Positions 1-7,302 of a stretch of DNA of 64,000 bases are shown one piece after another. Below the pieces are notes generated by a model, which saw only the letters and a list, made by a program, of their open reading frames with translations, was not told the origin of the DNA and did no database searches. Numbering within the stretch: position 1 is the first letter of the stretch; every line of letters starts with the position of its first letter. The stretch covers positions 102,680 to 166,679 of the forward strand of contig JACOND010000002.1 in the NCBI GenBank assembly GCA_014323935.1. Direction: 5' to 3'. A program made the position numbers and the translations under genes. This DNA is from Bdellovibrionales bacterium. Its GTDB lineage: Bacteria; Bdellovibrionota; Bdellovibrionia; Bdellovibrionales; UBA1609.

Positions 1-396
1 TTAGATGAAGCAAAGCTTAAAGATAATCCTTATTCTGTAGCCTTTGAAATAAGAAGTTATATAGAAAACCAACAAGATGGCTGGCCTTGTGCAGAAAAAC
101 CAACTAAACGTATCATTGAAAAAATTTCTTTATCAGACTTAATTTTTCCCTCTGCTTATGCAGAAGACGCGGCTAGTGCAGATGCAGCCTTAGTAATTAG
201 ATCTAATCGTAAAGCTCCCATTAGGAATTATTCTTGTTCTGACTCTCAGATAAGAGATAGTACTACAGGTAATTGCCGGGAAAAAACAGACAAAGAAAAA
301 TGTGAAGACCAAGGTAAAACTTTGACAGATAAGAACGAATGTTTAACTCAAAATGAAATAGAAATTTATGAAGTTTTAAATCATAAAAACCGATAA
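1..396 (+). CDS. Cys-rich secreted repeat protein, 3' part only
   Basis: The frame is open from the first base of the window to a TAA at 394-396 (131 residues visible), so the 5' end lies outside. It begins LDEAKLKDNPYS, runs through a segment SLSDLIFPSAYAEDAASADA, then a Cys motif C-SDSQIRDSTTGN-C and the unit KCEDQGKTLTDKNEC. The same segments occur almost base for base in the copy at 608-2478, so this is a paralog from a tandem duplication. It stops after one Cys-rich unit, where its neighbour carries about seven, so the copy may be truncated at its 3' end. The last 30 bases resemble the sequence upstream of the next copy. No function is recognised; the homologous copy has a signal peptide, so export is inferred. 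Confidence 0.7.
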   Translation, partial: LDEAKLKDNPYSVAFEIRSYIENQQDGWPCAEKPTKRIIEKISLSDLIFPSAYAEDAASADAALVIRSNRKAPIRNYSCSDSQIRDSTTGNCREKTDKEKCEDQGKTLTDKNECLTQNEIEIYEVLNHKNR

Positions 397-554
397 AAAC
401 TTTAGAGTGGAAACAATAGAATAAAATAAAAAATTCATAAATATACCTTTTTTTACAGCAAAAACACTTCCAAAAGAATTTTATAAAAAAGTAAAAATTT
501 TATAATTTTTACTAAATTACAAGACTATAATCCATTTTAATTAAGAATTTATTT

Positions 555-583
555 AGTTTTAAATCCTTTAAACCGATAAAATA
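555..583 (+). promoter_or_regulatory. possible sigma-28 (FliA)-like promoter
   Basis: The stretch has TTTAGTTT, about 12 bases, then ACCGATAA, near the sigma-28 consensus TAAAGTTT-N11-GCCGATAA. It sits about 25 bases upstream of the start at 608. A near copy (AAGTTTT ... ACCGATAA) ends the partial gene at 371-396, and a weaker ATCGATAA lies at about 2496 ahead of the third paralog. The match is by eye only, and AT-rich DNA produces such matches easily. Confidence 0.25.
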
Positions 584-607
584 ATTAGAAAAAAAGGCTT
601 TGATACT

Positions 608-877
608 ATGAAAATAAATTATTTTTTTTCTAAATTTATCATATTTATAATAGCTTACATGCCTTTATCTTCATGGTCTTACTATGGATGTCATTCTCCT
701 GTTCAATTAGCGGCTCTCATGTCACCGAATAAAAAAAGTCTTAATTCAGAAGAAAAAATAAAAAAACAAATCAAAGCTTTAGAAAAAAGAATGGAAGATT
801 ATGAAGAAAAATTAGATGACGTTGAATCAGACTTAGGAGATTCCTTAGATGAAGCAAAGCTTCTTTATCAGACTTAA
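608..877 (+). CDS. N-terminal half of a broken Cys-rich secreted protein
   Basis: The 89-residue product has a signal peptide (residues 1 to about 24, ending SSWS) and then a charged coiled coil (KKQIKALEKRMEDYEEKLDD). It stops abruptly after SLDEAKLLYQT. Comparison with the copy at 1-396 shows why: after GATGAAGCAAAGCTT about 109 bases are missing, with TT shared at both edges, and the reading frame then shifts. The lost frame resumes at once (SLSDLIFPSAYAKDAASAGA) and runs without a stop into the next ORF, so 608-2478 was one gene. The same signal peptide plus coiled-coil layout is intact in the paralog at 2573. It may still be made and secreted as a short peptide. Function unknown. Confidence 0.65.
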   Translation: MKINYFFSKFIIFIIAYMPLSSWSYYGCHSPVQLAALMSPNKKSLNSEEKIKKQIKALEKRMEDYEEKLDDVESDLGDSLDEAKLLYQT

Positions 878-960
878 TTTTTCCCTCTGCTTATGCAAAA
901 GACGCGGCTAGTGCAGGTGCAGCCTTAGTAATTAGACCTGAGCATCAACCACCCGCTCAT

Positions 961-2478
961 ATGATTTCTTGTTCTGACTCTCAGATAAGAGATAGTACTA
1001 CAGGTAATTGCCGTCCAAAAACAGCACAAGAATTATGTGAAGAACAAGGTAAAACTTTGACAGATCAGAACGAATGTTTAACTCAAAATGAAATCAAACA
1101 AAAGACCTGTGAAAGTAAAAATGCTAACTTAGATACAGCTACAGGGAAATGTAAATGTCCTCCAGAACATAAAATAAAAAGTAATAAATGCGTTCCACTA
1201 ACTAAAGAAGACAAATGTAAAGCCAAAGGAAATCCTTGGGTATGGGATGGTAGAAGATGTAAATGTCCTAATGCTTACATATTAGATGGGAGAAAATGCC
1301 GGTCAAAAACAGAGAAAGAAAAATGTGAAGAAACACCAGGGAAAGAATGGAAAAGTGGAAAGTGTCAAGATACTGCTCAAACTGAGTGTAAGAAAAGAGG
1401 AGAAGCTTGGAAATGGAACGAAAGAGCATGTATTTGTCCTACTCCTAATATAGTAGATGGAACAAATTGCCGACCAAAAACAGAGAAAGAAAAATGTGAA
1501 GAAACACCAGGTAAAGAATGGAAAGAAGGAAAGTGTCAAGATACCGATCAAACTGAGTGCAAGAAAAGAGGAGAGCCCTGGAAATGGAACGGAAGAGAGT
1601 GCAAATGTCCTTCTCCTAATGTAACAGATGGAAGAAAATGCCGAGAAAAAACAGAGAAAGAAAAATGTGAAGATCAAGGTAAAACTTTAACAGATAAGAA
1701 CGAATGTTTAAGTCAAAATGAAATCAAACAAAAAGACTGTGAAAGTAAAAATGCTAACTTAGATATAGCTACAGGGAAATGTAAATGTCCTGCAGGACAT
1801 AAAGTAAAAGATAATAAATGTGTTCTCTTAACTGAGGAAGACAAATGCAACGAAAGATCTGGAAAGAAATGGCTTAATGGAGAATGTATAGATTGTCCTG
1901 AATGGAAACAACATGAAGCTTTTAATTCTAATGGGAAAGTGAAGGAGAGTTTTTGCATGAGTTATGCTTCAAATGTTAAAGAGTGTAAGAAAGCTTTAGA
2001 GAAATTGCAGAGATTGGCAAAACAACTAGAAAAGTACAAAGATAGAATAGAGAAAGAAGAAGAAAGAATTCTTGGTTTAGATGATTCAAAGAGAGAAAAA
2101 ACAGAGGCTGGGGGTTTATGTTTTGATTGTTTAAAAAGGGTGATGCAAGCAAGTAAACCTTCAACGGAGGAAATTTTTGGAAATCTTGGGAATATATTAC
2201 TGGGAGCTGGACAAAGTGCTTTAGGATATTTTCTTGGAAGGGAGGCTCAAATGGATGCAAATATGCTCAGGGTTAGTCAAGGTTATCCGGCAGAAAATGG
2301 TTATTATGCTGTAAATGGAATTTCAGCAGGTTATCCTTATATAGCAAATGGGATTTACGGTTTAACTCGTAATAATACACCTGTAGGGGGCTGGGCATGC
2401 ACTCCTACAGTAAATCCTTATGGACATACTCATTCTCATCCTGGTTACGGATATGGTTATAAAGTGCCTTATTATTAA
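961..2478 (+). CDS. Cys-rich tandem-repeat protein, C-terminal part of a broken gene
   Basis: The ORF has 505 residues, but its frame is open back to about 866, so the ATG at 961 (no visible ribosome site) is probably internal to an older gene starting at 608. Residues 1 to about 300 are Cys-rich modules with C-x-C pairs (CKCP, CICP) and KCEETPGKEWK units; two adjacent modules of exactly 57 residues (171 bp) are nearly identical. A long unit beginning GKTLTDQNECLTQNEIKQK occurs at both ends of the array. The C-terminal 190 residues have a coiled coil, a CFDCL motif, a Gly/Ala hydrophobic stretch, then a Tyr/Gly/His-rich tail ending YGYGYKVPYY. The C-terminal region is homologous to the neighbour at 2573. 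Probably exported with disulfide-bonded repeats; function unknown. Confidence 0.7.
   Translation: MISCSDSQIRDSTTGNCRPKTAQELCEEQGKTLTDQNECLTQNEIKQKTCESKNANLDTATGKCKCPPEHKIKSNKCVPLTKEDKCKAKGNPWVWDGRRCKCPNAYILDGRKCRSKTEKEKCEETPGKEWKSGKCQDTAQTECKKRGEAWKWNERACICPTPNIVDGTNCRPKTEKEKCEETPGKEWKEGKCQDTDQTECKKRGEPWKWNGRECKCPSPNVTDGRKCREKTEKEKCEDQGKTLTDKNECLSQNEIKQKDCESKNANLDIATGKCKCPAGHKVKDNKCVLLTEEDKCNERSGKKWLNGECIDCPEWKQHEAFNSNGKVKESFCMSYASNVKECKKALEKLQRLAKQLEKYKDRIEKEEERILGLDDSKREKTEAGGLCFDCLKRVMQASKPSTEEIFGNLGNILLGAGQSALGYFLGREAQMDANMLRVSQGYPAENGYYAVNGISAGYPYIANGIYGLTRNNTPVGGWACTPTVNPYGHTHSHPGYGYGYKVPYY
1303..1644 (+). repeat. two tandem 171-bp coding repeats
   Basis: Units 1303-1473 and 1474-1644 are in phase with the reading frame (57 codons each) and nearly identical; each opens with a KTEKEKCEE block. 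A third start of the unit follows at 1645 but switches to the QGKTLTDKNEC module, which is itself a copy of the module at about 1030-1230. The array therefore has a nested, higher-order structure, as expected of repeats that expand by recombination. Confidence 0.85.
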
Positions 2479-2572
2479 AATGAAACAGGTTTTTACATCG
2501 ATAATTATACAAGAAAAAAGCTTATGCTAAAAAAAAAGGATATACTGGTAAAATTATTAACTAAGGAGTTTT

Positions 2573-4129
2573 ATGAAAATGATTAATTTAAAAAGGAAAA
2601 TAAAAAAAGATTTAAAATTTTATAAAAGGAGTCTTCTTTTTGTTTTTTTTAGTTTTTATCCTTTTATAAGTTTAGGTTTAATAATGCCTTCTGTTTGTTT
2701 ACATCCTTTAGAAGAAGCGGCTTTATTTTATTCGAACAAAAACGATTCAGGTTCTTTAGAAAAACAAATAGAAAAAGCAGAAGAAACTATAGAAAGTTTA
2801 GAAGAGAAAATTCTTGGTTACATAGAAGGAGAAGGTCGAATTACAGGAGTAGAGGAATTAATTGAAACTTTGAGTGATTCTTTAGATGAGAATCCGCTTT
2901 ATAATGATTTTCAGTCTGCTGATGGAGATTCTGGAACGAAGGCTGTGGCACAGCTTATTTCTGATTATATTTCATCGAAACAAGATGGTTTAGAAGAATC
3001 AGAAAGAAAGGGACTTCCTTGGGAAGATAACCATAGAAGGTATTTTAAAAGCAATGGACGAGTGGATGAGAAATTTTGTATGGAGTTTGCTAAAAAAGAT
3101 AAAAACAGCTGTAAGAAAGCGATTCAAAAATTAAAGAGAGTCTGGGAACAAATAAGTAAGATTGCTGATAAAATCAGAAGAATAGAAGAGGATTTAGAGG
3201 TTTTAGATGAGAAGTTATTTGAAAAATCATTTGAAGATGAAGAGAGTTCAAGTGCTTTGTGTTTTGACTGTTTAGATGAGTTGAGAGAGTTAGATGGACC
3301 AACAACGGGTCAAATTGTAGGTAATACTTTAAGTTTATTATCAGGAGCTGGTCTATCTTATTTAGGTTATACGGCAGGACGATCTTCAGCAAGAAATGCA
3401 AATACTTTAAGAATCCAGCAAGGTCATCTTCCTATAAGTAGTGTTGGACCTTCTTTTGCAGGAGCTTCTATAGGATTACCTTTTATTTCAAATGGGATTT
3501 ATGGTTTAACAAATGGAAGTTCACAATTTGGAAACTATGCTTGCTCTCCTGGAGCTTTTTCCGGTGGAGGAGCTTATTTTGGTGGAAGTCCTTTTGCTGG
3601 AGGAGCTTTTGGCGTAGGACCTTTTGGTGGAAGTCCTTTTGGCGTAGGGGCTTTTGGTGGAAGTCCTTTTGGCGCAGGACCTTTTGGCGTAGGGGCTTTT
3701 GCTGGAGGACCTTTTGGCGGAGGAGCTTTTGGTGGGGGTATCAACCCTTATTTACAAGCTCAACAACAACAATATTCTCAATACCTACAATTCCAACAGC
3801 AACAACAGCAAGCTTACCTGCAAGCCCAGCAAGCTTGGTTACAACAACAGCAAGCCATACAGCAAGATAGAATACAAAGACAACAAGTTATTTCTGGTCT
3901 CTATCAAGAAATTGGACAAATCCAACAACAAATTCAAAGTATTGCTTATGGAGGAGGAATTGGTGTAGGTAGTTTAGGAACTAGCTTAGGAGCTTTTTCA
4001 ACTGGAATTCAATTAGGAAATTCTTCTTTATTAAACCAAGCTAAGGCCCCCCAAGTACAATCCCCCGCTCCAACAAATAATTATCAACAAAGAGGAGGAA
4101 ATTTACCTCCCATCATTGACCAACGTTAA
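2573..4129 (+). CDS. secreted coiled-coil protein with Gly/Phe and Gln-rich tail
   Basis: The 518-residue product has a start preceded by AAGGAG. Residues 1 to about 36 form a basic then hydrophobic export signal. Residues 60-250 are coiled-coil rich and include CLDELRELDGPTTGQIVGN, homologous to the C-terminal part of the protein at 961-2478 (shared CFDCL, hydrophobic SGAGLSYLGYTAGR and ISNGIYGLT segments). Instead of Cys modules it carries a Gly/Phe-rich region at about 325-390 built of SPFGVGAF/GGSPFG repeats, then a Gln-rich region at about 390-440 (QQQQQQAYLQAQQ), and a polar tail. Such low-complexity tails are typical of surface, adhesive or self-assembling proteins; the role here is not known. 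Its TAA overlaps the stop of the convergent gene at 4126. Confidence 0.8.
   Translation: MKMINLKRKIKKDLKFYKRSLLFVFFSFYPFISLGLIMPSVCLHPLEEAALFYSNKNDSGSLEKQIEKAEETIESLEEKILGYIEGEGRITGVEELIETLSDSLDENPLYNDFQSADGDSGTKAVAQLISDYISSKQDGLEESERKGLPWEDNHRRYFKSNGRVDEKFCMEFAKKDKNSCKKAIQKLKRVWEQISKIADKIRRIEEDLEVLDEKLFEKSFEDEESSSALCFDCLDELRELDGPTTGQIVGNTLSLLSGAGLSYLGYTAGRSSARNANTLRIQQGHLPISSVGPSFAGASIGLPFISNGIYGLTNGSSQFGNYACSPGAFSGGGAYFGGSPFAGGAFGVGPFGGSPFGVGAFGGSPFGAGPFGVGAFAGGPFGGGAFGGGINPYLQAQQQQYSQYLQFQQQQQQAYLQAQQAWLQQQQAIQQDRIQRQQVISGLYQEIGQIQQQIQSIAYGGGIGVGSLGTSLGAFSTGIQLGNSSLLNQAKAPQVQSPAPTNNYQQRGGNLPPIIDQR
3577..3740 (+). repeat. short in-frame Gly/Phe-encoding repeats
   Basis: Tandem variants of about 15-30 bases (TTTGGCGTAGGGGC, TTTGGTGGAAGTCC) encode AFGGSPFGVG-type units. 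The repeats are adjacent and stay in frame, so they are coding and not a CRISPR array. Copy-number change by slippage is likely. Confidence 0.75.
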
Positions 4130-5079
4130 TAGACATACTCTTCTTCCGGCTCTTCACTTCTTAAAAATAAAAGAAGAATGACTGTTATAGCTCCTCCTAC
4201 TAGCAAAAACCATGAAGGCAGATGAGAATCTTTTTTTACAAGCTCTTCCATCTTTTCTGAGTTTTTAGCTAATATCCCCTCTAGATGTTTAGTTTTACAT
4301 TTAGAAATAGGAAAAAGTTTAATGTTTTTTTGTTTTTCTAACTCAGGAAGAATTCTTAAAGTCTCACAAGTCCCTAAAGTTAATCTTGCTGTTTTTATCT
4401 TTTGCAGTAACAAATTGGAAAGACTTATCTTTTCAGACCAAGCTTGATGAGAAGAACTTAAAGCCGTAACTCTATAATAAGTTTGAACAAGCTTAAGCTT
4501 TTTATTTTTATCAATCCTTTTTCCATTTAATAAAAGAATTTCATGATCAGGAAAAAGAGAATTCCAATTAACAACTAAAAAATTACTTTTTTCTTGAATC
4601 TTTCTTAACTCATCTATCAAAGGAGGAGGAAATAACTTAAAATCAATAGAAGTTTTAAAATCCCTAGAAGACAAGGAAAAATTTTTAGCTAAAATTAAAA
4701 GAGCCTGCCTTTTTTTCTTATCTTCTTGTAATTGAGCGGCTCTTAAAAAAGAATAAAGTAGAATTCTACGATCTTCTTTATCCCAATCTGCCAAGTAAGC
4801 TAGAAGGCTTATTTGATTAAAAAGTTTTTCGGACCTTTCTTTTTCTCCCTCTAAATACAACTGCTGAGCAAGTAATAATTTTTCTTTCAATTTAAACTTT
4901 TTAGACCTTTTTACTTTTTGCTTCCATTGAAATTTTGCATAACTGAGATCAATATCAGAGTTTTTTAAAAACACTTGAAACTCCTGTAAGTCGGTTCTAT
5001 TTCCACGAATCCAAACTTTATTTTTTGGGAAAGCTAACTGAGAATATAAAAAGAAAAAACAGATCAAGAAACGAGACAT
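4126..5079 (-). CDS. putative Tad-operon-linked secreted protein with C-terminal membrane anchor
   Basis: I use the ATG at 5079, which opens MSRFLICFFFLYSQLAFPKN, a convincing signal peptide; a TTG at 5118 would add 13 residues. The middle (about residues 50-170) is a helical, TPR-like stretch rich in Lys and Leu. A segment LLLNGKRIDKNKKLKLVQTYYRV resembles the surface-carbohydrate-type PEGA fold, where a short beta-domain follows a G-x-x-hydrophobic pattern. Near the C-terminus SWFLLVGGAITVILLLFLR is a membrane span followed by acidic residues. It is the last gene of the 7302-4126 pilin operon, so a role in pilus assembly or its envelope docking is inferred. No family is recognised with certainty. 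Confidence 0.7.
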   Translation of the reverse strand: MSRFLICFFFLYSQLAFPKNKVWIRGNRTDLQEFQVFLKNSDIDLSYAKFQWKQKVKRSKKFKLKEKLLLAQQLYLEGEKERSEKLFNQISLLAYLADWDKEDRRILLYSFLRAAQLQEDKKKRQALLILAKNFSLSSRDFKTSIDFKLFPPPLIDELRKIQEKSNFLVVNWNSLFPDHEILLLNGKRIDKNKKLKLVQTYYRVTALSSSHQAWSEKISLSNLLLQKIKTARLTLGTCETLRILPELEKQKNIKLFPISKCKTKHLEGILAKNSEKMEELVKKDSHLPSWFLLVGGAITVILLLFLRSEEPEEEYVY

Positions 5080-5095
5080 AGAAGTTTTTAATATA

Positions 5096-5644
5096 TTAAA
5101 AACTTTCTTCAATGACAACTAAAGAGCTTTTTTTTAGTTTTTTATAGATTTTTGCAGCTTTCATTTTAGGGTTTTGAATAACAGCGTAAAAAGCAGAGCT
5201 ATATTCAAACAAATCAATCACTTCTTTTTCTCGAATAAGAGCTGTCCAAAAACCTTCTTCTGTTTGAGGAGGAAAAATTCTAATCTGAGATGCTATTTGT
5301 TTTGTAGGTAAGCCGATTCCTTGAGAATCTAAATAAAGATCTACAACCCCATAATTTCCTACAAAAGGAAAAAGATCCTCTCCATTACTAATTTCTATAG
5401 GGACTAAAACAAAACCTTCTGGAACCAACTGATCTAAAGACATTGGACTTTCTTTTTCTTTCCAAAAAAAAGATTTTGTATGAGATCCTAAAGATACAAA
5501 AAGAGCAATGAGAATTAGAAAAAAATGAAACACATATTTTTCTAATAAATACGTCCATAAATTTTTTTGTTCTAAAGCCGGTTGATGTAAAATTTGTAAA
5601 AGCTTTTCTTTATAAAAAGAGAAAAAGGAATTAAAAAATCTCAT
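5096..5644 (-). CDS. putative RcpC/CpaB-like pilus assembly protein
   Basis: The start is the ATG at 5644, which overlaps the upstream TGA as ATGA; a longer reading from 5752 would run over the upstream gene and is rejected. The product has 182 residues: a cytoplasmic N-terminus, one membrane span at about 34-50 (FHFFLILIALFVSLGS), then a soluble domain. The segment LVPEGFVLVPIEISNGEDLF followed by NYGVVDLYL looks like the SAF-type beta-domain of CpaB/RcpC proteins, which line the outer-membrane secretin of Flp pili. The length is shorter than a full CpaB. The call rests on this motif and on location in the Flp operon, so it is tentative. Confidence 0.6.
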   Translation of the reverse strand: MRFFNSFFSFYKEKLLQILHQPALEQKNLWTYLLEKYVFHFFLILIALFVSLGSHTKSFFWKEKESPMSLDQLVPEGFVLVPIEISNGEDLFPFVGNYGVVDLYLDSQGIGLPTKQIASQIRIFPPQTEEGFWTALIREKEVIDLFEYSSAFYAVIQNPKMKAAKIYKKLKKSSLVVIEESF

Positions 5645-5850
5645 GGAACTTCCTTCTTTTGAAACCAAGGAGCTTTCTTTATCTCCTTTGAAGACAATCT
5701 TTCTTTTTGAATGCTTTCTTGAGAATGAAAGTAAAGGATTTGTAAAAACCACAAAAAAGAAAACATAAAAATAAAACCTAATAAAAATTCTATCAATATT
5801 TGACCTTTCGAATTTAAAGTTTTTTTTAATGATAAACTAAACTGACCCAT
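5641..5850 (-). CDS. small TadE-like pseudopilin
   Basis: The ATG at 5850 follows a GAAGGGGG ribosome site; an earlier TTG at 5883 would lie deep in the upstream gene. About 69 residues: a short basic leader, then SKGQILIEFLLGFIFMFSFL, the G-Q-x-x-x-E signature of TadE/TadF-type prepilins, in which the peptidase cuts after Gly and Glu sits at mature position 5. A short polar tail follows. Overlaps on both sides (25 bp upstream, ATGA downstream) show one translationally coupled operon. It probably acts as a minor pilin of the Flp/Tad pilus. Confidence 0.7.
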   Translation of the reverse strand: MGQFSLSLKKTLNSKGQILIEFLLGFIFMFSFLWFLQILYFHSQESIQKERLSSKEIKKAPWFQKKEVP

Positions 5851-6575
5851 TTTTCCCCCTTCTTTTTTAAAGTGACAACGCAACTATACTCAAAGCTTTT
5901 TATTTGTTTGTGAGTTAAAAACCATTTCAATTCCTTTTCTAAAGGATAAAAAACTGGTAATTTCCAAAAAACTTCTATTTTTTGTCTTTGTTTAAAATCT
6001 TGAACGGGATGATAGATATAAGAATCTTTTCCTATCTTTTCTTTCTCAACCGCTAAGGCTTTTTTATAAAAATTCATCTCCCGAATAGATTTAACTTTAA
6101 AAAGTTTAAGACTTTTTTTAAGTTTTTGAAATCCTCTTTTTTTTATTATCAAACTTTGAAATAAAAAGTCTTTTTGTTTTAATATTAAATCTTTTTGTAA
6201 AGCTTTAAGGATATTTTGTTTTGTCTTTAAAGCAGGAAGAGTAGAAGCTAAAACAAGAGATCCCGTAGCTATGACAATAGCCCTATCTACAACCTTCCTC
6301 GCTTTATTTAATCTTTGAGAGCTTTGATTAAGTTTTAAAAGCTGAGTCAATGTTTTTCCTAATTCTTTTTGAGTTAAAATCAAAGCTTTTAAACAGGTAC
6401 TTTGTGAACCGGTGATATTTTTTATTCCTGTACTCAACAGAGAAAAACCTATCAATATGACAAACATCAAAGCCAAAAAAGAAAGTAAACCTAAAGTAAA
6501 AAAACCAGAAGTTTCTTTCAATAAGGTAGCTTGAGATCTTGTTTGATTAAAAAATCTTTTTTGTAAAAATGCCAC
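5826..6575 (-). CDS. TadG-like membrane-anchored protein
   Basis: The 249-residue ORF starts with GTG at 6575 (AAAGGG upstream) and overlaps the preceding gene by 58 bases. The N-terminal span ETSGFFTLGLLSFLALMFVI resembles the G-xx-xxE-less prepilin-like anchors of TadG proteins. The rest is a Lys/Leu-rich, predominantly helical domain with SQSTCLKALILTQKELGKTL and a beta-rich end (KIEVFWKLPVFYPLEKEL). No metal-binding von Willebrand motif of full TadG is visible, so it is a short relative at best. Its place between two TadE-type genes supports a Tad role. Confidence 0.6.
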   Translation of the reverse strand: MAFLQKRFFNQTRSQATLLKETSGFFTLGLLSFLALMFVILIGFSLLSTGIKNITGSQSTCLKALILTQKELGKTLTQLLKLNQSSQRLNKARKVVDRAIVIATGSLVLASTLPALKTKQNILKALQKDLILKQKDFLFQSLIIKKRGFQKLKKSLKLFKVKSIREMNFYKKALAVEKEKIGKDSYIYHPVQDFKQRQKIEVFWKLPVFYPLEKELKWFLTHKQIKSFEYSCVVTLKKKGEKWVSLVYH

Positions 6576-6886
6576 AACAGTTTCCCTTTTTCAGGGCTAA
6601 GATTAACAGAAGAAATCTTAACCCCTTTGTTTAATTTTTTAATATCTCTCAATAAAATGGTTTCACAAATTTGTTTTTCTTTTTGTTGGGCCAGGCATAA
6701 AACAGCTTGATAAAGTTGATGTTCTATCCATATCAAATTGATAAACATCCATGCGAGCTTTAAAAGAATTTGAATAAAACCGATTAAAACAAAAGAAATT
6801 ACAGCCATTTCTACTAAAGCTTGACCTTTTTGACTTCCTCTTTGACCTTTTTTTTTATTAAAAAAACTAAAATCCTGTAAAAACAT
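6518..6886 (-). CDS. TadE-like pseudopilin
   Basis: The 122-residue product starts at the ATG at 6886, nine bases after the stop of the Flp pilin. It has a basic leader (FNKKKGQRGSQK), then GQALVEMAVISFVLIGFIQI, an excellent TadE signature: Gly before the cleavage site and Glu at mature position 5 inside a hydrophobic helix. After the helix come VLCLAQQKEKQICETILLRD and a beta-rich tail. TadE/TadF proteins are minor pilins needed for Flp pilus assembly. The 58-base overlap with the next gene suggests coupled translation. Confidence 0.78.
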   Translation of the reverse strand: MFLQDFSFFNKKKGQRGSQKGQALVEMAVISFVLIGFIQILLKLAWMFINLIWIEHQLYQAVLCLAQQKEKQICETILLRDIKKLNKGVKISSVNLSPEKGKLLWHFYKKDFLIKQDLKLPY

Positions 6887-6894
6887 CTTACTTT

Positions 6895-7302
6895 TTATTT
6901 CTTCTTTCTTTTTTTATCTGAACTAGAAGCTCCCGACATAAAATTACTCAGATCACTTCTTTGAAATTCTTCTTTTCTCAAATTATGAGTTTTAGCTTTT
7001 TGATTTCTCCCTTGTAGAGCATAAATCGAATTAGCAAAACGGGATTTCACAGTTTGATTAAGCGTTCTAATAATTCCAATCGTAGCCACTCCCATAAGAG
7101 CAACTAAGATAAGATATTCTATAAGTCCTTGTCCTCTATTTCTTAAAAGAGCAGGATTTTTTTTAAAACTCTTTTTCATTTGCCATCCCCAACCGGCCTT
7201 CTTTTTTTCTAGTTTTTTTTTAGATAAAAGTCGAAAGACTTTAATCTTTTTGTTTGAGTCGAAAAAAAAGTTTCGACTGTGGTTTATTATTTTAAAGTTC
7301 AT
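6895..7302 (-). CDS. flp: Flp-type pilin with a long leader
   Basis: The 135-residue ORF begins at an ATG with a strong AAGGAGGG six bases upstream, so the 5' start is well supported. The prepilin site is RNRG-QGLIEYLILVAL at residues 54-69: cleavage after Gly57 leaves Glu at mature position 5, then a hydrophobic helix, as in Flp/Fap pilins. The mature part is about 78 residues with a basic, Ser-rich tail ending SSSDKKRKKK. The leader of about 57 residues is much longer than the usual 10-25. An internal ATG at codon 42 would give a normal leader but has no visible ribosome site. First gene of the pilin operon that runs to 4126. Confidence 0.78.
   Translation of the reverse strand: MNFKIINHSRNFFFDSNKKIKVFRLLSKKKLEKKKAGWGWQMKKSFKKNPALLRNRGQGLIEYLILVALMGVATIGIIRTLNQTVKSRFANSIYALQGRNQKAKTHNLRKEEFQRSDLSNFMSGASSSDKKRKKK

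Noticed and set aside
1303..2260. Minus-strand ORFs of 81-124 residues, rich in Phe/Ser/Leu
   Set aside because: They lie antisense to the repeat gene and repeat only because that gene repeats; no ribosome sites.
3577..3740. CRISPR-like tandem repeats
   Set aside because: Repeats are adjacent without unique spacers and encode protein; the 29819-29998 repeats are rejected for the same reason. No cas gene in the window.
3541..3968. Plus-strand ORFs rich in Trp/Arg/Phe in other frames of the Gly/Phe gene
   Set aside because: Shadow frames of low-complexity DNA inside a well-supported gene.
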